DNA of 21,007 nt from RBG-16-57-9 sp964462185 (GTDB lineage Archaea; Thermoproteota; Bathyarchaeia; TCS64), in the NCBI GenBank assembly GCA_964462185.1, contig CAYWWV010000024.1:1-21007 (forward strand), given 5' to 3'. Both the position numbers and the translations under genes were made by a program. This document shows, piece by piece, positions 1 through 7,683 of the stretch (position 1 is the first letter of the stretch; each line of letters begins with the position of its first letter). The notes under the pieces were generated by a model that had not been told where the DNA came from, made no database searches, and saw only the letters and a list, made by a program, of their open reading frames with translations.

Positions 1-263
1 CGAATCCCCAGCTTCTCTCCAGGCTCTAGGGCGCATAGTAGCGCGGTGGTGGGCCCCACGTTTTGGATGGTTACACTGCTTACTCCTTGGTGGTCTATGG
101 TTGAGAGGGACATGGGGACCTCCCCTGCCTTGGGGTGCCAAACCATGACGTATTGCCCGGCCTGGGCCTGACTACACGGCAAGTCTCTGAAGAAAAGGGT
201 GTAGACGTTTTCGCCCTCCCTCCTCTTCTCCTCAATGGAGACAACCCTAAGGGGCTCAACCAT
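1..263 (-). CDS. pyrK: Dihydroorotate dehydrogenase electron-transfer subunit PyrK (N-terminal part, runs off window)
   Basis: The minus strand from the ATG at 263 reads MVEPLRVVSIEEKRREGENV and goes on through a segment 'GQYVMVWHPKAGEVPMSLST', then 'GPTTALLCALEPGEKLGIR' to the window edge. This is the ferredoxin-reductase-like FAD-binding barrel of PyrK: a conserved G-Q-[YF] strand, then a P-[MI]-S-[LI]-S motif that contacts FAD. PyrK carries FAD and a [2Fe-2S] cluster and passes electrons from PyrD to NAD+. The NAD-binding and cluster-binding parts lie outside the window. Its ATG overlaps the 3' end of pyrD by 8 bases, so the two are very likely translated together, as in other class 1B systems. 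The reading has no stop and matches the family spacing; the product name also rests on its partner pyrD. Confidence 0.85.
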   Translation of the reverse strand, partial: MVEPLRVVSIEEKRREGENVYTLFFRDLPCSQAQAGQYVMVWHPKAGEVPMSLSTIDHQGVSSVTIQNVGPTTALLCALEPGEKLGI

Positions 264-1170
264 GTGCAAGGCCCACCAACTCCCCAACCTCTGTAAACCC
301 TTCCCTGGACATATACTCCTCTATGCCCCCGCAAACTTCTCTGAACACCTTCACCCCTCTATACATCACAGCTGTGCCTATCTGGACTGCTGAGGCTCCA
401 GCCAGGAAATACTCCACGGCATCCCTGCCCGTCGAGACCCCGCCGCACCCCACGATGGGGATGCCCACCGACTGGTATATCTCCCAAACACACCTTAGAG
501 CCACCGGCTTCAACGCTGGGCCGCTCAACCCCCCCGTCCTGTTTGTAAGAACCGGTTTTTTGAAATCAGGGTTGATCACCATGCCCTTAAGGGTGTTCAC
601 TGCAGTGATGGCGTCGGCGCCTCCTTCCTCAGCAGCCTTGGCCACCTCCCCGATATCCGTGACATTTGGGCTGAGCTTGACGAAGAGGGGCTTACTGACA
701 CTCCTCTTCACTTCCCAAGTTACCATCCTCAAGTTCTCAGGGTCGGCCGCCAGCATGCCCATCTCTTCAGCCACGTTGGGGCAGCTCCCGTTCAACTCCA
801 AAGCATCGGCTCCAGCAGCATCCAAGGCCCGTGCAACTCTGACAAAGTCCTCCACCGTGGAACCAAAGAAACTTGCCACCAGGGGAATCCCCGAGGCGGT
901 AAGTTGTCGAGCTTCTTCAGCGAAGTGCTCCACCCCGGGGTTGGGTAGTCCCATAGCGTTCAAACCACCGTAGCCAAGGTTGATGAAGGTGGGGTTTTCA
1001 TGGCCCACCCGTGGCTCTGGGCCAATGCTCTTACTGACAACAGCACCCGCCCCGCTTTCATAGACTCTACGCATTAACATTTGATTCATCCCCAAGACGC
1101 CGGCGGCGTTCATCACGGGGTTCCTGATCTTAAGCCCAGCAAGGTCTACGGCTAAACTTATGTTAGACAA
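256..1170 (-). CDS. pyrD: Dihydroorotate dehydrogenase, class 1B catalytic subunit PyrD
   Basis: A 304-residue FMN-binding TIM barrel that oxidises dihydroorotate to orotate in pyrimidine synthesis. Visible family signatures are NPVMNAAGVLG near the N terminus, the SKSIG strand with Lys47, the N-G-S-C-P-N motif with Cys130 as the catalytic base (cysteine marks class 1), KLSPN around residue 165, the NT pair in AVNTLKG, the TGGLSG loop and the FMN-phosphate motif GCGGVSTG. Length is normal (about 300-310). The only start in register is TTG at 1170, preceded by a G-rich GAGGGG stretch and, about 30 bases upstream, an AT-rich element read as AAACTTTATC on minus. It heads a pyrD-pyrK operon; the class 1B assignment is supported by the overlapping pyrK. 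Confidence 0.95.
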   Translation of the reverse strand: MSNISLAVDLAGLKIRNPVMNAAGVLGMNQMLMRRVYESGAGAVVSKSIGPEPRVGHENPTFINLGYGGLNAMGLPNPGVEHFAEEARQLTASGIPLVASFFGSTVEDFVRVARALDAAGADALELNGSCPNVAEEMGMLAADPENLRMVTWEVKRSVSKPLFVKLSPNVTDIGEVAKAAEEGGADAITAVNTLKGMVINPDFKKPVLTNRTGGLSGPALKPVALRCVWEIYQSVGIPIVGCGGVSTGRDAVEYFLAGASAVQIGTAVMYRGVKVFREVCGGIEEYMSREGFTEVGELVGLAHG

Positions 1171-1220
1171 CCCCTCTACCTACACATCTGGGGCGTAGAT
1201 AAAGTTTAGGAGGGCTGGGG
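1171..1220. promoter_or_regulatory. Divergent promoter region between pyrD and nop5
   Basis: This 50-base spacer separates two divergent genes. Its only AT-rich part is GATAAAGTTTAG around 1198-1209, which can serve as a TATA-like box in either direction: about 30 bases ahead of the TTG of pyrD, and about 18 ahead of the nop5 ATG. nop5 also has a Shine-Dalgarno-like GGAGGG at 1208-1213. The assignment comes from position and base composition only. Confidence 0.4.
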
Positions 1221-1783
1221 ATGGGCTTAATACTGGTTGGCAGTCTGGCGGGGCTCTACGCCTTCAGCGAGGAAGGGGAGGTTGTGGCTAGATATTCTTG
1301 GGGTAGAACCGAGGAGGAGATGGCCCAGGCCTTATTCGAGTTTCTAAACGGAAGACTCGAGGGAGCTGGCCCCTTCATTCAATCCCTAGTGGAGAAAGGT
1401 GAGACGCTATTCAGCCCAAACCCCGGCCTCCTCAGAGCGCTAACTGAAAAGCCCATTCAAAGTATTCAAAACCAGGGCGTGTTAAGAGAAATCTCGGAGA
1501 AACTTCCAAGCCTGGTGGTTGAAGAGGGCATCGTGTCCTCCCCAGAGGAATATGGCAGGTTATCCCACAGAGTGTTAACAAGGCTGGCACGCCTAAACCT
1601 GAAGAAGAGCCTCTCTAAACGCGAGTCTTTGATAGTACCCATGGTTCAAACCTTGGATGAGGTGGACTCCACCCTCAACGCCCTAGCTGGTAGGTTGAGG
1701 GAGTGGTATGGCATCTTCTTCCCAGAGCTGAACAACATCGTGAGAAACCACTATATCTATGCGAGGATCGTTGCTAGGTTTCC
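1221..1783 (+). CDS. nop5: Nop5/Nop56-58 C/D-box sRNP core protein, 3' end lost in assembly gap
   Basis: 187 codons are readable from ATG 1221 to the gap. The start MGLILVGSLAGLYAFSEEGE is the usual Nop5 N-terminal domain that binds fibrillarin, and residues about 125-180 (LKKSLSKRESLIVPMVQTLD, then LREWYGIFFPELNNIV) are the signature opening of the coiled coil with the strongly conserved W-Y-G-x-x-F-P-E-L motif. Nop5 bridges L7Ae and fibrillarin in the complex that guides 2'-O-methylation of rRNA and tRNA. Archaeal Nop5 is usually near 400 residues, so roughly the second half, including the Nop RNA-binding domain, is missing. In many archaea fibrillarin follows; here the downstream contig does not show it. 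A GGAGGG element 8 bases upstream supports the ATG. Confidence 0.88.
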
Positions 1784-1883
1784 NNNNNNNNNNNNNNNNN
1801 NNNNNNNNNNNNNNNNNNNNNNNNNNNNNNNNNNNNNNNNNNNNNNNNNNNNNNNNNNNNNNNNNNNNNNNNNNNNNNNNNNN
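1784..1883. other. Assembly gap (100 N)
   Basis: Exactly 100 N, the same as the two other gaps in the window, so the number is a placeholder and not a measured distance. The nop5 frame is cut in mid-codon (two bases left over) on its left side, and the reading frame on the right belongs to something that does not look like Nop5. Confidence 0.98.
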
Positions 1884-2228
1884 ATTCTTGAGGCTGTTGA
1901 GTATCCCTTGGAGGAATTAGTTAAGACCAGCGCCTTGATCCAGGACACGGGGAGGCCCGTTATTCTGACTTGGGCTGAGGGCATAGCCTTCATACACACC
2001 CCTCTACCCTTCAACACCAAGGAACTCTTCGAGGAGCGTAAAAAAGGGAGGATATACTGGGCAAGCGTTTTCTTCTCGGAGATGCCCCAGTTTAGGCCTG
2101 TTTTAAAGTTCGGGCCCAGGGACATACCAGTAGTGGCAACCCCCAACAAGCTCCTAAAAAAGGTAGCAACATGGCTGGCCGAGAACAGACACAAATTACA
2201 CGAAGGCAACCCCAAACTATATTCTTAA
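1884..2228 (+). CDS. C-terminal fragment of an unrecognised protein (5' part in gap)
   Basis: An open frame of 114 codons runs from the gap to TAA at 2226, starting ILEAVEYPLEELVKTSALIQ and ending HEGNPKLYS. It has mixed alpha/beta character with segments such as GRPVILTWAEGIAF and FRPVLKFGPRDIPVVATPNK, then an amphipathic helix LLKKVATWLAENRHK. It lacks the KKD/E-rich tail of Nop5, and it does not resemble the end of fibrillarin, the usual next gene. I do not recognise the family. It is probably the end of a separate gene on another contig joined by the scaffold, in the same direction as nop5 and acdB. It is treated as coding because the frame stays open, its codon use matches the neighbours, and it stops 39 bases before acdB. 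Confidence 0.55.
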   Translation: MLEAVEYPLEELVKTSALIQDTGRPVILTWAEGIAFIHTPLPFNTKELFEERKKGRIYWASVFFSEMPQFRPVLKFGPRDIPVVATPNKLLKKVATWLAENRHKLHEGNPKLYS

Positions 2229-2267
2229 AAGTCCGTAGGGTTGCATACATGAAGAAAGAAGGTTACC

Positions 2268-2969
2268 ATGATGAGGGACCCCAAGATCGATGAGATTTTC
2301 AAGCAGGCCGTTGCCGAGGGAAGAAACTTTTTGTTCGAGCACGAAGCCAAGCAGCTCTTCGCTCTATACGATATGCCCGTCACCAAGATCCATGTGGCCA
2401 AAAGTGAGGAGGAGGCCGTGGAGGCCGCCAATAGGATCGGCTACCCCACTGTTTTGAAGATCGTAAGCCCCCAGATTCTGCACAAAAGCGACGCTGGGGG
2501 AGTAATTGTGGGCATTGAGGACGAGAATGGTGTAAGGGAGGCCTACCGTAAAATCATATCAAATGCCAAGGCCTACAAGCCTGATGCAGAGATCACTGGA
2601 ATCCTCGTCCAGGAGATGGCCCCCAAGGGGACAGAGGTGATCATAGGGAGCACAACCGATCCCACCTTCGGCCCTACGCTGATGTTCGGCTTGGGAGGAA
2701 TCTTCGTGGAGATCCTCAAGGATGTTAGCTTTAGGGTTGCTCCAATAACCAGGGTGGACGCATTGGAGATGATCAACGAGATCAAGGCCAAGAAGATCCT
2801 GGAGGGGGCTCGTGGCATGCCTGCTTGCGATAAGGAGACGCTTGCCGATATTCTGGTCAAGACCAGTGGTATGCTGATGGAGTGCCCAGAGATTAAAGAG
2901 CTGGACATGAATCCGATTATGGCGTACCCTGACGGGGCTAGAATAGTCGATGCTCGAGTAATCATGTAA
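2268..2969 (+). CDS. acdB: ADP-forming acetyl-CoA (acyl-CoA) synthetase, beta subunit
   Basis: A 233-residue ATP-grasp protein, the normal size for the separate beta subunit of the archaeal ADP-forming acyl-CoA synthetase (about 232). The enzyme turns acetyl-CoA or another acyl-CoA, ADP and phosphate into the free acid, CoA and ATP, giving substrate-level ATP in peptide or sugar fermentation. Visible motifs: the helix-rich start, YPTVLKIVSPQILHKSDAGG with His72 matching the known second active-site histidine of the beta subunit, the adenine-binding stretch GILVQEMAPKGTEVIIG, GLGGIFVEILKDVSFR, and the metal-binding end ELDMNPI. The start is ATGATG at 2268/2271; starting at the second ATG makes the histidine residue 71. 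GAAGG at 2258-2262 is a plausible ribosome site, and CTTAAAAG at 2224 is a TATA-like box. The alpha subunit is not in the window. Confidence 0.93.
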   Translation: MMRDPKIDEIFKQAVAEGRNFLFEHEAKQLFALYDMPVTKIHVAKSEEEAVEAANRIGYPTVLKIVSPQILHKSDAGGVIVGIEDENGVREAYRKIISNAKAYKPDAEITGILVQEMAPKGTEVIIGSTTDPTFGPTLMFGLGGIFVEILKDVSFRVAPITRVDALEMINEIKAKKILEGARGMPACDKETLADILVKTSGMLMECPEIKELDMNPIMAYPDGARIVDARVIM

Positions 2970-3003
2970 AAATTTCTTTTAACCTTTTTTAAACCTTTTT
3001 TGT
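2970..3003 (+). terminator. T-tract terminator after acdB
   Basis: Just after the acdB stop the top strand has repeated T runs (TTTCTTTT, CCTTTTTT, CCTTTTTTG) without a strong hairpin. Archaeal RNA polymerase terminates at such oligo-T tracts. No other part of the window has comparable T runs. Confidence 0.7.
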
Positions 3004-3051
3004 CACACTCCCCCTATTTCCCTGGAAGGGGTAACACTTCGCGGGAAACGC

Positions 3052-3300
3052 ATGTTGGATGAGATGGGAGTAGTCTACCCTCTAATCAAGATGCTGGTAG
3101 GGGCAATGTGTCTTCTTCTTTCAGCCGAATACCTCCACAGCTATGTGACTTATTACTCCACTAGCTTTGGAATCCTATACATTGGGGACTGTCTAACCTG
3201 GCTCTTAGCAGGGGGCATACTCTTCAGCGAGGGGGTTATGGGCTACCTTTATGCTCTTCGCCGTAGGAAAGGGAATCCCTATCGGCAGGTCCACGCTTGA
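3052..3300 (+). CDS. Small membrane protein, unknown function
   Basis: 82 codons from ATG 3052. Two hydrophobic segments are visible: residues about 11-30 (LIKMLVGAMCLLLSAEYLHS) and about 40-60 (GILYIGDCLTWLLAGGILFS), followed by a basic tail YALRRRKGNPYR that by the positive-inside rule would be cytoplasmic. No family is recognised. A weak GGAAGGGG element lies about 20 bases upstream of the ATG. Its last 65 bases overlap the 3' end of the minus-strand gene at 3236, which is a longer convergent overlap than elsewhere here and lowers confidence. The hydrophobic, evenly spaced composition argues for a real gene. Confidence 0.5.
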   Translation: MLDEMGVVYPLIKMLVGAMCLLLSAEYLHSYVTYYSTSFGILYIGDCLTWLLAGGILFSEGVMGYLYALRRRKGNPYRQVHA

Positions 3301-4759
3301 ACCGCTTGGCCAAGAACTTGTACACGTCCAATATTATTGGGGCACCGATGAAGATTAGGGGTACTAGGTGGATCACCCATCCACGCCCCCCTGAAACCAG
3401 GTTAAGTGCGGAGAGAGCGGACCCGTAACTCGAGGCTAAGAGCTCCAAGGCGTTGGTGGGCTTCACCAAGCTGCCTTCGGTGGTGGAGGCGACAGTCACC
3501 TCCTTCCCCTCTGTCTGGAAGTCTAGGAGGGCGGGGGTATCTGTGTAGCAGCCGGGGTTCTCCAGCTCAACGGTGTATTGGGTTGAGAGGGTTCCACCGG
3601 GCTCCAGGGAAGTCCATGTAACCTCAGAGCCCCCAATGTATTCCAGGTTGTAAACCGATGGAAAAGGGTCTCGTAGTGCAAGGCGTGTGATTTCGTTTTC
3701 CCCTTCGTTGGAGACGGTAAGTGTAACCTGGATACTATCTCCCTCCCTCTTCCAGGTTTTTTCCACGCTTATCCTGGGCACTTTTTGGGGTAGTGTTATC
3801 TCCAGGTCTTGGGGGTTTGGCGGGCCGGCGGATAACTCCACACCATTTTCCTGGGCAAGTCCTTCCAGGAAAAATAGGAGCGGATGGTCCGGGGGAAGGG
3901 AAAGCTTCGCCTTGGCCCAAGCCCCGTCTCCAGGCTGTGTTGCAACGGCTATCAAACCAATGTCTTTGGAAGCGTCGAACATTGGGGTCGTGTTCAGATG
4001 GGTTAGGGTTGAGAGTTTGAACTCTCCTCCGTCCACAACCCCCTGGGACAGCTGGGCTCCCAGCAACGCCAACTGTTGTTCACTTAGTGCCTGCTCTAAA
4101 ACCATCTGAAACTCCTGGGGCAACGAAGGCAGTGGCAAGAGTTCCAGCACAGGTTGGGATTTAACCATAATGGCCGCGGTGACTTCCACATCGCTGCGAG
4201 CGGGGGGCCAGGTGGCCTCCTCCAAGACCTCCCCTAACCCCTCAGCTTCCCCCATCAACCCTAGCAATAAGGGAGCAGCCTCCTCCCAGTTTAAAGGGCT
4301 TAAGTAGAGAACCGCGGTAAAGACCGTGGGCTCCTCATATTCGGATGTGTGTACTGGTATTCTTAGAACCGCGAGTTCTTGGAGGCCCAGCTCTGTTTGC
4401 TGGTTTAAGGCGGTTATGGTTTCAAGGGATTCCGAGTGGGCTAGGGTTTGGTCTTGGGTGTTGTGGAGGGAGATGGCTATGGTTTTGGGGGCGACTTTGA
4501 GGAAGGGAAAGGCCCAATAGTACTCTTCAGGGGAAAAAGTGTAGAAGACCCCCGGGTCCTCCACAGTGTACGTGGCCACCATCAGGCCTAGGCAGCTCTC
4601 CCCAAGCCAGAGGGGGCTAGACGGCTCCAGCTCACTCGTAACAACCTCAGCAGCTACCCCCCAGTTTTCCTCACTGGCATATCCAACTACGGCCTCAGCA
4701 CTCAAACCCCTCGCCAACCCCACAGAGAAGCCGAAGGAGAGAAGAAGCACAATAGCCAC
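3236..4759 (-). CDS. Secreted, membrane-anchored protein with a CARDB/DUF11-like beta domain (5' end next to gap)
   Basis: 507 codons from GTG 4759, only 4 bases from the gap, so the true start may lie upstream. Residues 1-20 (MAIVLLLSFGFSVGLARGLS) look like a signal peptide or membrane segment. Residues about 327-415 form a beta-sandwich of the CARDB/DUF11 type: RISVEKTWKREGDSIQVTLT, then VSNEGENEITRLALRDPFP and LEPGGTLSTQYTVELENPG. A single transmembrane segment at about 461-482 (WVIHLVPLIFIGAPIILDVY) is followed by KFLAKRFKRG, giving an outside-N, inside-C topology. Residues 30-320 match no family I know; they hold an acidic, leucine-rich stretch around 155-240. A role in the cell envelope is inferred from topology alone. 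Same direction as the membrane protein upstream, across the gap. Confidence 0.8.
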   Translation of the reverse strand: MAIVLLLSFGFSVGLARGLSAEAVVGYASEENWGVAAEVVTSELEPSSPLWLGESCLGLMVATYTVEDPGVFYTFSPEEYYWAFPFLKVAPKTIAISLHNTQDQTLAHSESLETITALNQQTELGLQELAVLRIPVHTSEYEEPTVFTAVLYLSPLNWEEAAPLLLGLMGEAEGLGEVLEEATWPPARSDVEVTAAIMVKSQPVLELLPLPSLPQEFQMVLEQALSEQQLALLGAQLSQGVVDGGEFKLSTLTHLNTTPMFDASKDIGLIAVATQPGDGAWAKAKLSLPPDHPLLFFLEGLAQENGVELSAGPPNPQDLEITLPQKVPRISVEKTWKREGDSIQVTLTVSNEGENEITRLALRDPFPSVYNLEYIGGSEVTWTSLEPGGTLSTQYTVELENPGCYTDTPALLDFQTEGKEVTVASTTEGSLVKPTNALELLASSYGSALSALNLVSGGRGWVIHLVPLIFIGAPIILDVYKFLAKRFKRGPADRDSLSYGEEHKGSP

Positions 4760-4763
4760 CAGG

Positions 4764-4863
4764 NNNNNNNNNNNNNNNNNNNNNNNNNNNNNNNNNNNNN
4801 NNNNNNNNNNNNNNNNNNNNNNNNNNNNNNNNNNNNNNNNNNNNNNNNNNNNNNNNNNNNNNN
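4764..4863. other. Assembly gap (100 N)
   Basis: 100 N between two minus-strand membrane-associated genes. The 183-residue frame upstream reaches the gap open after MFPPPP, and the anchored-protein frame downstream also reaches it open, so either two genes are cut or one longer gene is split. Confidence 0.98.
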
Positions 4864-5246
4864 TCTGGTGGCGGCGGAAACATTTCCTGGGAGGTTGGGG
4901 CTTCGCCGAGTAAACCCATGGAGTCCAAGGCCAGGTAGGTCCCCGCTGCCGAGGCCGCGGTAAGGGCGAGTAGGGTAACCCAAACCAGTAGGGATGTTAG
5001 TAGTGATCCACGTCTCCTACCAATGATCAACCCGATTAACCCTCCTGTGCCTATCCAGGCAATGAGGGCGGTGGAGGTTAAGGGGTCCACTAGGTGGAGT
5101 GATAATAGGGTAGTCATGGAGTATAGGGATGGTCCTAGGAGGGGGGCTAGCCAGTCACCAACGGCCTTCAAGGCTGGGTCCATGGTTGCGTAGCCTATCT
5201 GGAGGATGGTGAGGATCCCAGCTAAGTAGGCAGCGGTCTTCCTCAT
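4864..5246 (-). CDS. Multi-pass membrane protein, C-terminal part lost in gap
   Basis: 127 codons are readable from ATG 5246. Hydrophobic segments are visible at residues about 4-22 (TAAYLAGILTILQIGYATM), 30-52, 58-76 (TALIAWIGTGGLIGLIIG) and 83-108 (LTSLLVWVTLLALTAASAAG). The GRRRG loop at about 76-80 should be cytoplasmic. The visible end is EMFPPPP, a proline stretch typical of a linker. No family is recognised. A TATA-like TTAATAC at 5267-5273 sits 24 bases before the ATG, which would give a leaderless mRNA separate from the sugar kinase 32 bases upstream. It may be the N-terminal half of the same gene as the anchored protein across the gap; the sequence cannot decide. Confidence 0.7.
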
Positions 5247-5263
5247 GGTTTACAGCCCTCTCA

Positions 5264-5275
5264 AGGTGTATTAAG
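5264..5275 (-). promoter_or_regulatory. TATA-like box for the membrane protein at 5246
   Basis: Read on minus, CCTTAATACACC has its centre at about 5270, 24 bases before the ATG. This is the archaeal distance between a TATA box and transcription start, so transcription would begin at or next to the start codon. Confidence 0.45.
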
Positions 5276-5278
5276 GCT

Positions 5279-6626
5279 TTACATGAGGCTGAAAAAGGGC
5301 TTCAAGTGTTTGAGGGCGTTTAGATAGTTTTGGTATCCTTTGTTGTATGTTTCTCTGGTTTCCTGGTTGGGGGTTATTGGCTCCATGCCGGCCACCCATT
5401 TTTCTATTTGGTTTTCACTGGAGATGTTCCCTGTGGCCAACCCTGCCAGGAATGCGTCTCCCAAGGGTGCCCCCATGGATTCAGGGAGATAGTTGAACTG
5501 GACTCCGGTGACGTCCGCAAGTATCTGCCTCCAGAGAGAAGAACTTGCCCCACCCCCAACCAAGGTGGCTCTCCCAAGATGTATCCCCGTCTCCAAGGCG
5601 GCCTCAATGCTATACCTCATAGCATAGGCCACGCCCTCCAACACCGCTCTGAACAAGTGGCCCCTAGTGTGGTAAACTGTTAATCCCAGTAGCCCCCCCT
5701 TTAAGTGGTTATCCCAGTAGGGCGCCCTCTCCCCCACCATCATGTGTGGGAGAAAGATCAAGCCCTCGCTCCCAGGAGCCACCTTGGCTGCTTCCTCGTC
5801 GAGAACCTTGTAAGGGTTTTCCACCCCCAACCCCGCCAGGTCCCTGGAAAGCTGGTCTCGGAACCATCGGACGCAGAATCCAGCGGTGCTTATGCCGGTG
5901 AAGCTGTAAATGGTTTTACTTGGGTTTAATGCGTAGGGGTAGTTTATCATCTGGGGAGAGTATTTTTCTTCTCTGTTGATGACTCCGTTGCACATACTTG
6001 TTCCCAGCATAGCCACCAGATCCCCGCTCTTGGTGGCTCCCCCTGCTAGGGCACTGATGGGAGCGTCAATCCCCCCAGCACACACCTGGGTTCCTTTGGG
6101 TATGCCGAGCTTCGAGGCAGCCTCCCCTGAAAGCTCGCCCACCACTTCTACGCTCTCAAGTATCTCCTCGGGGAAGAAGCTCCTAGGGATGCCCATCTCT
6201 TCCATTAACTCCTCGGACCAGCACCTCTTTTCTAAATCGTAGACTCCCCCCAGGTTTCCAGCGCTGGTATGGTCGATGTTCTCCACGCCTGTTAGGCGTC
6301 TGATTACATAGCCGTTGGGGGTTTCAAGCCTGTGGATCTTCTCCCAAGTCTTGGGCTCGTTGTTCTTCAGCCAGAGTATCTTCGCATACCCATAGTAGGG
6401 GTCAACCACGTTCCCTGTTACCTGGTATATCCTATCAACACCAATGGTTTCTTCGACCCACTCGCACTCCTGGGTGGCTCGCCTGTCNNNNNNNNNNNNN
6501 NNNNNNNNNNNNNNNNNNNNNNNNNNNNNNNNNNNNNNNNNNNNNNNNNNNNNNNNNNNNNNNNNNNNNNNNNNNNNNNNNNNNNNNGCCCAGGGTGCCT
6601 ATGTCAGTCCCCACTAGGAGCGCCAC
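5279..6626 (-). CDS. FGGY-family carbohydrate (pentulose-type) kinase, interrupted by an assembly gap
   Basis: The gene starts at GTG 6626 with the first phosphate-binding motif, VALLVGTDIGTLG, which ends at the gap. It resumes at 6487 with DRRATQECEWVEETIG, the usual FGGY segment, and ends at 5279. Later motifs are GNVVDPYYGYAKILWLKNNE, the substrate-loop-like CAGGIDAPISALAGG, MLGTSMCNG, and the C-terminal ATP signature VGGGASSSLWRQILADVTG followed by GAPLGDAFLAGLATG. FGGY kinases phosphorylate ketopentoses, polyols or similar sugars with ATP. The GG-x-DA loop and general pattern are closest to xylulose/ribulose kinases, but the substrate cannot be read. The two parts are in frame only if the true gap is a multiple of 3, and family spacing suggests it is longer than 100. 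It starts 6 bases after the GH172 gene, with GGAGG ahead of the start, so the two are co-transcribed. Confidence 0.9.
6488..6587. other. Assembly gap (100 N) inside the FGGY kinase gene
   Basis: The kinase reads DIGTLG on one side and DRRATQ on the other. In family members about 75-85 residues separate these motifs, so about 230-260 bases are probably missing. Since 100 is not a multiple of 3, the N run breaks the frame artificially. Confidence 0.98.
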
Positions 6627-6632
6627 CCTCCC

Positions 6633-7667
6633 CTACCTCCGGGGGAGCCTTTCTTCCACGGGTGGTAAGGGTCTGAAGGGTTTATGGGGCTCTGTCTGGT
6701 ACCAGTAGGCTGTGCTGCTGTAGTCGTCACTCCTCTTGTTTGCGTGTCCGTGCTCGATGGTCACCTTGATGCTCTTCTGGAAATAGATGGGGTCGAGGAT
6801 GTGGTATCTGTACCATGTGATCTTCCCACTCCAGTTCTTGCCCCCTGGTAGGGGGAGGCCGTGGAAGGGGGCGCAGTACTCCTGGGTGGGGCACCAACTC
6901 ATCCCATAGTAGTCCTCGGTTCCCGTCCCGACGATGCTGGGCTCCTCCTCGCCGTCAATGAAGATCATGTCGTCCCCCTCGCCATACCAGTTGAACTTGT
7001 CGGTCTTCCTGAGGTTAACCACGTTGACGTTACACCCTACATAGTGCCCCTTTCCCTCCGCCTCCAAGATCACGTAGTTCCCCTCCCCCCGTGGGTTCTC
7101 ACCTGTGAACATCCAGGTCCTGTTGTCAACCCCCGTGTCGGGCACTCCATCCGTAGGGTTCTCCCGGTTCCAAAAGGCGTGGAACCGACCCAAGCCCTCT
7201 TTGGGGCTGGGCCACTCCTCGTAGTCTATGTAGTAGTAGAACGCGGAGACCTCTTCCCCACCCTGGTTCTCCAAGGTGATCCGGGCACCGGTGCTGAAGG
7301 GCATGGGCCACCAGGAGTTGAAACCTTTACCATCCTCGGGGCTCATCTGGAGGGGGGCTGAAACATAGTTGTGGGTCAAGCCGTGCCCTATCCCAAAGAA
7401 GTCTCCTATAGGAACCTCCACGCTGGGGTGCTTCTCCCCATCCCAATACATCCTCAAAACCAGTTTCCTCAGATACCACTCCTCGGAGCTGCGAATAGTC
7501 ACCCAGATGTGCTTGATGCACCCCGCGCCCTCAATCTCCCCCAGGACCGCCGTCTCCCCCGAGGCCACCCTAATATAGTCTTTGTTGCCACCGCTTCGAT
7601 CGTAGCTGCTTATCCTCTTCCTCTTATAGTCCCGTAGGACTGGAAGGTTCTCGAGACCGTTGAACAT
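6633..7667 (-). CDS. DUF2961 / GH172-family glycoside hydrolase
   Basis: 344 residues from ATG 7667, no signal peptide, so probably cytoplasmic. The fold signatures of DUF2961 are clear: SSYDRSGGNKDYIRV (20-34), GAGCIKHIWVTI (48-59), LRMYWDGEKHPSVEVPIGDF (71-90), GHGLTHNYVSAPLQM, and VGTGTEDYYGMSW (247-257). The glutamate of the GTGTEDY motif, Glu251, is the best candidate for a catalytic acid residue, by family knowledge. GH172 members act on furanosides such as D-arabinofuranose and fructofuranose links. It stands 16 bases after the sulfotransferase-like gene and 6 before the FGGY kinase, all on minus. That suggests release of a furanose sugar followed by phosphorylation. The exact substrate is unknown. 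Confidence 0.88.
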   Translation of the reverse strand: MFNGLENLPVLRDYKRKRISSYDRSGGNKDYIRVASGETAVLGEIEGAGCIKHIWVTIRSSEEWYLRKLVLRMYWDGEKHPSVEVPIGDFFGIGHGLTHNYVSAPLQMSPEDGKGFNSWWPMPFSTGARITLENQGGEEVSAFYYYIDYEEWPSPKEGLGRFHAFWNRENPTDGVPDTGVDNRTWMFTGENPRGEGNYVILEAEGKGHYVGCNVNVVNLRKTDKFNWYGEGDDMIFIDGEEEPSIVGTGTEDYYGMSWCPTQEYCAPFHGLPLPGGKNWSGKITWYRYHILDPIYFQKSIKVTIEHGHANKRSDDYSSTAYWYQTEPHKPFRPLPPVEERLPRR

Positions 7668-7683
7668 GGATAAGATTGGGGCC

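Noticed and set aside
3687..4109. Plus-strand open frame of 140 codons inside the anchored-protein gene
   Set aside because: Low-complexity Ser/Pro/Trp composition opposite a frame with a signal peptide, beta domain and anchor.
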